Assembly (NCBI GenBank): GCA_041485845.1
Contig: JBGPKH010000152.1
Location: forward strand, 1 to 15,700
Origin: OMOG01 sp041485845
GTDB taxonomy: Bacteria > Acidobacteriota > Terriglobia > Bryobacterales > Bryobacteraceae
Length of the DNA stretch: 15,700 nt
Direction: 5' to 3'
A program made the translations under genes and the position numbers. Shown here in pieces: positions 5,589 through 12,760 of the stretch. The stretch's first letter is position 1. Each line of letters opens with the position of its first letter. The notes below the pieces were generated by a model. That model was not told the origin of the DNA. It did not search any database and worked only from the letters and a program-made list of their open reading frames with translations.

Positions 5589-7798
5589 TATTTCTTCGGC
5601 AGCGCGAAAACGTAGTAGCCCTGGCCTTCTGGCTTGCCTGCCTTCCACGCGGTCCCTTTGTAGTTTCGTCCGACGCCCGCATAGAACGCCACATACTGCC
5701 GGCCGGCGACCTCGTACACTGCGGGAATTCCGTCGGGGTTCGCATCGACCTCTCGTTCCCACAGCAGCTTGCCGGTGTCCTTATCGTACGCGTGGACCAT
5801 GCGGTCGGATGCCGTCGCCATGAAGATCAGTCCGCCCGCGGTCACGACCGGTCCGTTTCGCGTGGGACGGTAGCTGCCCGTGTTGGTGATCCCTTTCTCC
5901 GCGAGCGAGGAGACCGTGCCCAGAGGGACGCGCCATCTGATAGTGCCTTCGTTGAGATCGTACGCGACCAGCTCCGACCACGGAGGACCGATCACGGGCA
6001 GACCGTTGCTCGCGTGCATCAGGTTCCCGAACTGGCCGAAATAGCGGGTTTCACCGTCGGGAAGTGGTGGCGGTGCGGCGCCGCGTGGGGGCGTTGCGGG
6101 CGCCGCGCGGCCGCCACCGCTTTGGGCCGGCGCGGGTGCGCCACCGGGGCCCGCGGGCGGCGCGGCGCCGCCGCGCGGCGTGCCGGCCGCCGGATTGTCG
6201 AGGTATGCGGCCAGCGTGTCCAGGTTGGGCGCGGTCAGAGCATCCTCGGAGAGTGCCGGCATCTGTCCCTGGCCGCCCCGCACGATGCTGCGGAAGCGTG
6301 CCGCCCCGAGCGTCTTCGGCGGGTTGGCGCCGGTGCGGTCAGGTCCGTGGCACGCGAAGCAGTGCAGCCCGTAGACGGTGTAGCCCTGCTGCTCAGGCGT
6401 GCCACCCGCGGCATTGCGCGCCGGGTTCCTCTCGGACAGTCTCGCGCTCGAAGGCCCGTCGATGGTCCGCACGTACATCATGCCGGTCTGCGGGTCGGCG
6501 GCAGTGCCGCCCCAGTTATTTCCGCCAAGTTGCCCGGGCGTTTCGATGGTGTCCTTCGTCCTGCTTTGCGGCGTAAAGAGCCCCTCGTTGCGCGAGCTCA
6601 GGAGAAGCTCGCGGATGCGCGCGCGCTCCTGCTCGTCCACGTACGGGTTGATGTCCTCGACCGAGAACTTCTGGCGCGCATAGGGCGGAGGTTTGGCCGG
6701 AAACGGCTGCGTGGGCCAGGCCTGCTCGCCGGGCACGTCGCTCTTCGGCACGGGGCGCTCTTCGATGGGCCACAGCGGCTCGCCGGTCACGCGGTTGAAC
6801 ACATAAAGGAAACCGAACTTGGTGGCCTGCGCCACGATATCGGCCGGCTTGCCGTTGTGCCGCACAGTGAGGAGTTTGGGCGCGGCGGTGGGGTCGTAAT
6901 CCCACAGGTCGTGGTGAACGAGTTGAAAGTGCCACAACCGTTTGCCGGTTCGCGCGTCGAGGGCCACCAGGCAATCGCCGTAGAGGTTAGCGCCGATGCG
7001 GTCCGCGCCGTACAGGTCGTAGGTTGGCGAGCCCAGCGGGAAGTAGGCGATTCCGCGCTTCTCATCGATCGAGATTTCGCCCCAGGCGTTGACCCCGCCG
7101 GTGGTTTTCCAGGCGTCCTTGGGCCACGTGTCGTAGCCCAACTCGCCGGGATGCGGAATGGTGTGGAAGGTCCACATCAGCTTGCCCGTGAGCACGTCGT
7201 AAGCGCGCAGATCGCCGGGAGGATCGCCGTAGCCCTCGCCGGTCGCCGAGCCCATAATGATCAGGTTTTCGAAAATGCGTCCCGGCGTGCCGCTCTGGAT
7301 ATTGCGGATGCTCTTGGGATCGCGGCCCAGGCCCACGCGCAGATCGACGCGGCCGTCGTTGCCGAACGAGGGAATGGTGACGCCGGTCTTGAGGTTGATC
7401 TCCTGGAGGTAGCTGTTGGCCGCGAAGATGAGGCGGCGGTCGGAGCGGTCTTTGCTTTCCCAGTAGTTGAAGCCGCGGTCGGTGGGCCGGCCTTCCACCA
7501 GGTGCGTCCAGACTTGCTTTCCCGTAGTGGCGTCGAGCGCGACGATGGCGCTGTCCTTGCCGACCACGTACATGACTCCATCGACCAACAGCGGGCTGAA
7601 GGCGAACCGGCCGCCGGGGCCCGGCGCCGCGTAGAACCACGCCCGCTCGAGTTGCTTCACGTTGCTCTTGTCGATCTGCTTGAGCGCGGAGTACTGCATG
7701 GAATCGGCGGACCCGCCGTAGTCGCTCCAGGTGGTGTAGGCGGCCTTGTCAGCCGCGTGCGCCGGCAGAAAACAGACGAGGAACCAGATCAGCTTCAT
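5588..7798 (-). CDS. Exported PQQ-dependent dehydrogenase with inserted cytochrome c domain (copy 1, intact)
   Basis: A 736-residue quinoprotein of the glucose dehydrogenase-like beta-propeller family. Residues 1-16 form a Sec signal peptide (MKLIWFLVCFLPAHAA). Propeller motifs include IVALDATTGKQVWTH, GDLRAYDVLTGKLMW, the PQQ-pocket-like HPGELGYDTWP (216-226), HHDLWDYDPTAAPKL (295-309) and FLYVFNRVTGEPLWP. Between blades sits a cytochrome c domain with the heme site CFACH (Cys480, Cys483, His484) and probable axial Met513 (GQGQMPAL). A Pro/Gly/Ala linker (about 536-582) leads back to the last blades (VAYDLNEGTIRWRVPLG, HAYDKDTGKLLWE). It should oxidise a sugar or alcohol in the periplasm and pass electrons to its own heme. 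Start ATG overlaps the ThuA fusion stop (ATGA) with GAGGG upstream. It is the only clearly intact copy of three. Substrate unknown. Confidence 0.9.
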   Translation of the reverse strand: MKLIWFLVCFLPAHAADKAAYTTWSDYGGSADSMQYSALKQIDKSNVKQLERAWFYAAPGPGGRFAFSPLLVDGVMYVVGKDSAIVALDATTGKQVWTHLVEGRPTDRGFNYWESKDRSDRRLIFAANSYLQEINLKTGVTIPSFGNDGRVDLRVGLGRDPKSIRNIQSGTPGRIFENLIIMGSATGEGYGDPPGDLRAYDVLTGKLMWTFHTIPHPGELGYDTWPKDAWKTTGGVNAWGEISIDEKRGIAYFPLGSPTYDLYGADRIGANLYGDCLVALDARTGKRLWHFQLVHHDLWDYDPTAAPKLLTVRHNGKPADIVAQATKFGFLYVFNRVTGEPLWPIEERPVPKSDVPGEQAWPTQPFPAKPPPYARQKFSVEDINPYVDEQERARIRELLLSSRNEGLFTPQSRTKDTIETPGQLGGNNWGGTAADPQTGMMYVRTIDGPSSARLSERNPARNAAGGTPEQQGYTVYGLHCFACHGPDRTGANPPKTLGAARFRSIVRGGQGQMPALSEDALTAPNLDTLAAYLDNPAAGTPRGGAAPPAGPGGAPAPAQSGGGRAAPATPPRGAAPPPLPDGETRYFGQFGNLMHASNGLPVIGPPWSELVAYDLNEGTIRWRVPLGTVSSLAEKGITNTGSYRPTRNGPVVTAGGLIFMATASDRMVHAYDKDTGKLLWEREVDANPDGIPAVYEVAGRQYVAFYAGVGRNYKGTAWKAGKPEGQGYYVFALPKK

Positions 7799-9510
7799 CT
7801 GGCCCTCTTAGCGCTGGGCGTGGCGTCGGCGTCCAGGTCTCCGAGAATGTACTGGATCGCCGCCAGCAGATGTTGGGTCCACATGGGGTTGGTATAGAAG
7901 ATCGTCGTGTGCCCGAGCGGCGTGAAATACGTGCGGCCCTTGCCGTAGGTCTTGATCCAGGCGAGGCCGTAGTCCTGATCGGGACGCGTGCATTCGGCAC
8001 AGAGGCGGCCGGCGGTGGCGCGGTCCGATTTCTCCACGTCGATGCTCAGCAGAACGTGCTGCTTCTCGCGCGAGTAGGGCGAGTAGACGGGGAACTGGTA
8101 GAACTCGTCGGTGTGCTCGAAACTGGCCGTGCCGAAACTCTTGGTCAGCGGACTGTTGGGATCATCGATCTTGATGAATTGTTTTTCGGTGTGGTGCGCC
8201 CCGGCCCAGCCGCCCATCATTTCCGCGAATTCGGGCCAGTTGTTGTTGGCGAACGTCACGGCGTGGTGGCCGCCGATACCGCCGCCTTCGCGGACGAAGC
8301 GCAGGATGCCCTCGCGCACTTCCGGATCGTTGTGGATCATGCCGCAGACGTTATTCAGGTAGACCGCGTCGAATTCCTTGATCTTGGGGTATTTGAGCAG
8401 CTCCAGATCGTTGCTGAACGTCGGGGTGTAGGCCCCGGTGTACTTGCCGATCAATTCGAGCAGCAGGTTTCCGTGCGGTATCGACGAGTGTCCCGAATAC
8501 ATCTGGAGGTCGGTCACCAGGAGTTTGCGCGGCTTCTTCGGCGGCACAATGGCTTTCCGCGGCGTGGCGGCGTCGATCTGCTGCTTCATGTTCGCGTCCA
8601 GCCGGTCGGGTCCGCGGATCTTGCCCGCCGGTGAATCGACCACCTGCCGCACGCGCGCGGCCATCGCCGGCCACATCGCCTTTTCGAAGCCGGTCAGCGA
8701 CGCAGCGCTGCCCTCCACGTCGATGAACAGGGGCTTGATCTCCGCGCGGAACGCCGCGAGGAAGAAGTCGGAGAGCGCGCCCGCGCCGGTGCCGAGCGCG
8801 ACGTCCTTACCTTTGGGGCCGAGCGCACTGCGGTCGCGTACTTCCACGGCCATCAGCTTCTCCTTGACCAGAGCGAGTCCGTCCACGGGCTTGATGTTCT
8901 CCTGCATCCAGCCGCCGAGGTCGGCGGCGATGCCCATGCGCTTGCTGCGGCCCTGGAGCGCGCTGAGCAGGGGCTTCGGGTCCTTGCGGCTATCGAGCGC
9001 GAGGTTGATGCCCAATTCATTGGCGAGTTTGTCGAGCGAGGCGAGCGCCGCAGGATCGGGGCTGGCGATGATCATCGGGATGTTGATCCCTTTGGCGAGC
9101 TCGAACACCTTGCGCTCGGTGGTGCCGTCCGACGGCAGGTTGTCGACACGGTAGGCGAAAATCTGCTGGTTCAACTCCTTCAGGCGGCGGACGACCGCGG
9201 CGCGCTCACCCTGCTGCAGATGGTAGTCGAGGTTCTTGGGGATCTCCGGGCTGAGCTTTTGCGAGCTCGACGCCTCGACGCCGGTGACCCCGAGGGTGTC
9301 GGCCTTGGCGAGCGTCTCTGAGAAGGTCAGTTGTTTGAAGTCGGCGGTGGGGATGCCGACGCGCCAGCCGAACCATATGTTATTGTCCGCGGCTCCGGCC
9401 CGGATGGTGCCGAGGCTCGAGCCGGTGGGGCGTAGCGACAGGTTGGGTACCGGGGGCGCATTCTGTGCGAAGGCCGCTCCGGCCACGATCACGAAGATGA
9501 TTGCACGCAT
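7795..9510 (-). CDS. Exported TIM-barrel (sugar isomerase/epimerase-like) + ThuA-like fusion protein (copy 1)
   Basis: A 571-residue two-domain protein. Residues 1-15 are a Sec signal peptide (MRAIIFVIVAGAAFA). Residues about 45-275 form a xylose-isomerase-like TIM barrel (AP_endonuc_2, PF01261 style): LGVTGVEASSSQKLSP, IFAYRVDNLP, MIIASPDP, INLALDSRKDPKPLL, GIAADLGGW, FIDVEG. After a Pro/Lys linker (PPKKPRKLLV, 323-332), residues about 330-560 are a ThuA-like, glutamine-amidotransferase-fold domain (PF06283): FDAVYLNNVCG, FVREGGGIGGHHA, HTDEFYQF and KTYGKGRTYFTPLGH. ThuA proteins are linked to trehalose and keto-glycoside catabolism. A CAEC motif (504-507) is absent from copy 2. The start lies 3 bases after the TAA of PQQ copy 2, and the stop overlaps PQQ copy 1. 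It probably processes a product of the quinoproteins in the periplasm. Confidence 0.85.
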   Translation of the reverse strand: MRAIIFVIVAGAAFAQNAPPVPNLSLRPTGSSLGTIRAGAADNNIWFGWRVGIPTADFKQLTFSETLAKADTLGVTGVEASSSQKLSPEIPKNLDYHLQQGERAAVVRRLKELNQQIFAYRVDNLPSDGTTERKVFELAKGINIPMIIASPDPAALASLDKLANELGINLALDSRKDPKPLLSALQGRSKRMGIAADLGGWMQENIKPVDGLALVKEKLMAVEVRDRSALGPKGKDVALGTGAGALSDFFLAAFRAEIKPLFIDVEGSAASLTGFEKAMWPAMAARVRQVVDSPAGKIRGPDRLDANMKQQIDAATPRKAIVPPKKPRKLLVTDLQMYSGHSSIPHGNLLLELIGKYTGAYTPTFSNDLELLKYPKIKEFDAVYLNNVCGMIHNDPEVREGILRFVREGGGIGGHHAVTFANNNWPEFAEMMGGWAGAHHTEKQFIKIDDPNSPLTKSFGTASFEHTDEFYQFPVYSPYSREKQHVLLSIDVEKSDRATAGRLCAECTRPDQDYGLAWIKTYGKGRTYFTPLGHTTIFYTNPMWTQHLLAAIQYILGDLDADATPSAKRAR

Positions 9511-9513
9511 AAC

Positions 9514-11623
9514 TTATTGCCTCCTGGGGAGCGCAAACACGTAGTAGCCCTGCGCCTCGGGCTTCCCGGCCTTGACCGCCAACGACTCGCGACCGCCGAA
9601 CGCGGCGAAGAAGACGATGTACTGCCGGCCGCCGGCCTCGTACACCGATGGGATTCCATCGGGGTTCGCTTCCAATTCCTTTTCCCAGAGGATCTGCCCC
9701 GTATCCTTATTAAAGGTATGAAGGGTGCGGTCGGGGCCCGTTCCGACGAAGATCAATCCTCCGGCGGTGACCACCGGTCCGTTGCGCACGAAGCGTGAAC
9801 TGCCGGTATTTTTGATTCCTTTGGCGGCGAGACCGGGCGTAGTGCCCAGCGGAATCCTCCACCGGATGGTTCCCTCGTTGAGATCGTAGGCCACCAGTTC
9901 CGACCACGGCGGGCTGATCGCCACCAGGCCGTTGTTGGTGAGCAGCGTGTTGCCGAACGGCCCGTAGTAGCGGGTCTGACCCGTGGGCGGTCCGGGGGGA
10001 GGAGGCGGAACCGCGCCGGGGTTGACGAGGTAGGCCGACAGCGCATCCGCATTCGCGGCGGTGAGTCTCGGAGAATCCCGGCATCTCGCCCTTGCCATTG
10101 CGGAGCGTCTTTCGAAAGGCCGCGGCGTCGATCTCCTTTGGGTAGGTGATACGGGCACGGTCGGCACCGTGGCATGCAATGCAGTGCTGCATATAGGCAG
10201 CAAAGCCCATCTGCTCGGGAGTACCTCCTGCGCGCCGACGCTCCGGGGAAGTCTCCGTCATCTTGTGGATCGCCGGAGCATCGAAGGAGCGCACGTACAG
10301 CATGCCGGTCTCTGGGTCGGCAGCGGTGCTGCCCCAATTCGCGCCGCCATTTTCGCCGGGCACCGCGATCTGGTTGCGCGTGCGGGTTGGCGGCGTGAAG
10401 AGGCCCTCGTTGCGGGCATTCAGGAGAATGTCGCGCAGGCGCGCCTTCTCCTCTTCATCGACGTACGGATTGATATCGTCCACCGTGAACTTCTGCCGCG
10501 CGAAGGGCGGCGGTTTGGTGGGGAACGGCTGCGTGGGCCACGACACCTCACCCGGCATGTCCGTTTTGGGCACCGGTCGCTCTTCGATGGGCCAGAGCGG
10601 CTCGCCGGTGACGCGGTTGAAGACGTACAGGAATCCGAACTTGGTGGCCTGCGCCACGATATCCACCGGCTTGCCGTTGTGCCGCACGGTCATGAGCTTG
10701 GGGGCGGCGGTGGGATCGTAGTCCCAGAGGTCGTGGTGGACGAACTGGAAGTGCCAAAGCCGCTTGCCGGTGCGCGCATCGAGCGCCAGCAGGCAATCGC
10801 CAAAGAGGTTGGCGCCGATACGGTCGGCGCCGTAGAGATCGTAGGTGGGGGACCCGAGCGGGAAGTAGACGATGCCGCGTTTTTCGTCGAGCGAGATTTC
10901 GCCCCACGCATTGTTGCCGCCGATGTACTTCCATGCGTCCGCAGGCCACGTGTCGTAGCCGAATTCGCCGGGGTGCGGGACGGTGTGAAAGATCCAGGCC
11001 ATCTTGCCGGTGCGCACGTCGTAGGCGCGCAGGTCGCCGGGCGCGGAGCCGTACATCTCGCCGGGCGCCGAGCCGAGGATGACCAGGTTCTCGAAGACGC
11101 GGCCGGGAGTGCCGCTCTGAATTTCGCCGATGGACCTGGGGTCGCGGCCGAGGCCTTCGCGCAGGTCGACGCGGCCGTCCTTGCCGAAGGACGGGATGGT
11201 CACGCCGGTACGCACGTTGATTTCCTGGAGGTAGTGGTTGGCGGCGAAGATCAGGCGGCGGTCGGAGCGGTCTTTGCTCTCCCAGTAATTGAAGCCGCGG
11301 TTGGTGGGGTTGCCCTCGACGGGATGGGACCAGAGCGGTTTGCCGGTGGCGGCGTCGAGCGCGACGATGGCGCTGTCTTTGCCGACCAGGTACATGATGC
11401 CGTCGATGATGAGCGGGTTGAAGGAGAAACGGCCGCTGGGCCCGGGAGCGGCGTAAAACCACGCTTGCTCGAGGCGGTTCACGTTGGTCCGGTCGATCTG
11501 CTTGAGAGCGGAGTACTGCATCGAGTCGGCGGATCCGCCGTAATCGCTCCACGTGGTGTACGACTGTTTTTCGGCGGCGGACGCGCAGAAAACGAGCAAC
11601 AGCACCGCTGACGAGGCCCTCAT
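9514..11623 (-). pseudogene. PQQ-dependent dehydrogenase with inserted cytochrome c (copy 2), disrupted by a frameshift
   Basis: The same architecture as copy 1: signal peptide (MRASSAVLLLVFCASA), propeller motifs (HPGEFGYDTWP, HHDLWDYDPTAAPKL, FLYVFNRVTGEPLWP) and heme site CIACH (Cys481, Cys484, His485) with Met514. The start is the ATG at 11623-11621, preceded by GGGGGAG; a longer frame back to 11677 adds a non-signal extension. After GKGEMPGFSE (near 10070) the frame switches: the first frame runs on as nonsense to 9710, while the proper sequence (LTAANADALSAYLVNP and the last blades through YYVFALPRR) continues in another frame to the stop at 9514-9516. Comparison with the two other copies shows one extra base at about 10066 (GAG-A-CTC). 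Without it the protein would be 702 residues. It could be a true mutation or an assembly error. Confidence 0.85.
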
Positions 11624-11849
11624 CCAGCTCCCCCGCCGCTCTGATCGGAGCGGCGCTTTACCACAGATCGACAACAAATCAACAACTTACGAGCGGGCCA
11701 CCGCTCCGATCGGAGCGGCGGCAGGCAGGCGGAAGCGCCTGCCCCACGACACTTTGTCAGAGTCCTGACAATCAGAGTCCTGACAAGATGTAGAAACTCC
11801 GGGGCCGACTGCCAGTCGGCCGCAGGCTACCAGCCTGCCCCACCGCGGT
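11624..11849. repeat. Intergenic cluster of palindromic hairpin modules
   Basis: The 226-bp spacer between two same-strand genes contains no ORF but at least five perfect inverted repeats. CGCCGCTC/GAGCGGCG (11634-11655, loop 6); an 18-bp palindrome CCGCTCCGATCGGAGCGG (11701-11718); GGCAGGCG/CGCCTGCC around a GAAG loop (11724-11743); GGCCGACT/AGTCGGCC (11803-11821, loop 3); GCAGGCT/AGCCTGC (11822-11838, loop 3). The 13-mer GATCGGAGCGGCG recurs at 11643 and 11708. They look like a mosaic of REP-type intergenic repeat elements, possibly also acting as terminator or mRNA-stabilising structures. The first hairpin abuts the ribosome binding site of PQQ copy 2. A less structured stretch (about 11656-11700) could hold a promoter, but none is convincing. 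Confidence 0.75.
11757..11786. repeat. Perfect tandem 15-bp repeat, each unit a small palindrome
   Basis: TCAGAGTCCTGACAA occurs twice back to back (11757-11771 and 11772-11786). Each copy contains the inverted repeat TCAG-AGTC-CTGA. This could be a two-site operator or part of a REP-like element. Confidence 0.75.
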
Positions 11850-12755
11850 TTAGCTCCGAAATTGATACCCCTGTTTCTGCAAGAACGCCTTGCTGATCTT
11901 CGCGCACTCGAGAGGCGTCAGCGGCTGCCTGGACGAGGGGTCGAGCTCCACCATGATGTTCGGCTGCTGGCCGCCCGCCTCCACGAGATCCAGCACCTGG
12001 ACCAGGTCCACCTTGCCCTGACCCAACGGGCAGTAGCCGGCGAAGTGCTCGCCACCGAGGTAGTCCTTGAGGTGCATGTGTTTTACCAGGGGCAGAAAAT
12101 CCTTGATGACCTTGGCCGCGTCGGCGCCACCCTTCTGAAGCTGGCCGACGTCGGGAGCGAGTTTCAGAACTTTGGTGTTGGCCGACTCCATCACGTCGTA
12201 GACCTCGTCGCGCGTTTCGATGCAGGTTCCGGTGTGCTGATGGAGACCGGCGCCCAGGCCGAGGTCGGCGACCGCGGTGGCGTGGTCGTTGAGGCCGGCA
12301 ATGATGTTGGCGCGGTGCTCCTTGAAATTGTAGTCCGCGCGCTTGACGCCGTTGGGCGCCAGGACCGCGAAGGCGCCGCCGTACTTCTTGATGACTCTTC
12401 CCAGGCGGATGGCTTTGGCCACGCTCTCTTTGCGCATCGCGGGGTCGGTGAGGTTGGCGCCGATGTAGCCGGACCGCAACGGCAACTGATACTGATCGAT
12501 CAGTTTGCTGAGCGCGCCCTTCGAATCCCAGTCTTCAAGGATCTCGGGGAACGTCTCGAACGCGTGGAAGCCCAGGTTGGAGATGTCTTTGACGGCGGCT
12601 TCGAGGGTGGCGCTGCCCTCGGCGCCGCGGGGGAAGGAACCCCAGGTGATGCAGGTGTAGCCGATCTTGAGCTTGCGCTCGGCGGCGCGGAGCGCGGGGA
12701 CGGCGCCGGCTCCCAGGGTGGCGGCGATTGCTTTGGAGAAATCCCGGCGGTTCAT
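11850..12755 (-). CDS. Tat-exported sugar phosphate isomerase/epimerase-like TIM-barrel protein
   Basis: A 301-residue protein with a clear Tat signal (NRRDFSKAIAATLGAGA, residues 2-18). The mature part is a xylose-isomerase-like TIM barrel (AP_endonuc_2, PF01261) of usual length. Residues in typical metal positions are visible: Glu67 (FHAFETFPE), His172/His174 (GLHQHTGT), Asp202 (LAPDVGQL), His226/His228 (VKHMHLKDY) and Glu270 (IMVELDP). Family members isomerise, epimerise or eliminate sugars and keto-sugars; the substrate is not evident. The start ATG at 12755 is chosen over an upstream frame start because it begins the Tat signal and has AGAGG at good spacing, which overlaps the stop of the ThuA fusion 2 gene five bases away. 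It is followed by the hairpin-rich spacer, so it may end a transcription unit. Confidence 0.88.
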   Translation of the reverse strand: MNRRDFSKAIAATLGAGAVPALRAAERKLKIGYTCITWGSFPRGAEGSATLEAAVKDISNLGFHAFETFPEILEDWDSKGALSKLIDQYQLPLRSGYIGANLTDPAMRKESVAKAIRLGRVIKKYGGAFAVLAPNGVKRADYNFKEHRANIIAGLNDHATAVADLGLGAGLHQHTGTCIETRDEVYDVMESANTKVLKLAPDVGQLQKGGADAAKVIKDFLPLVKHMHLKDYLGGEHFAGYCPLGQGKVDLVQVLDLVEAGGQQPNIMVELDPSSRQPLTPLECAKISKAFLQKQGYQFRS

Positions 12756-12760
12756 AACGA

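Noticed and set aside
5589..5762. Upstream extension of the truncated Tat protein into dehydrogenase copy 1
   Set aside because: The extension is the out-of-frame shadow of the dehydrogenase C-terminus; the TAATG overlap and the Tat leader mark the start at 5588.
5792..7897. Long plus-strand open frame (about 700 codons) opposite dehydrogenase copy 1
   Set aside because: It is antisense to a clear quinoprotein; the translation is Arg/Gly/His-rich with no motifs, as expected from the complement of GC-biased codons. The same applies to 10061-11611, 11862-12821, 12836-13846, 1489-2631 and 419-1429.
11757..11786. Tandem repeat as a CRISPR array
   Set aside because: Only two 15-bp units with no spacers and no cas genes nearby.
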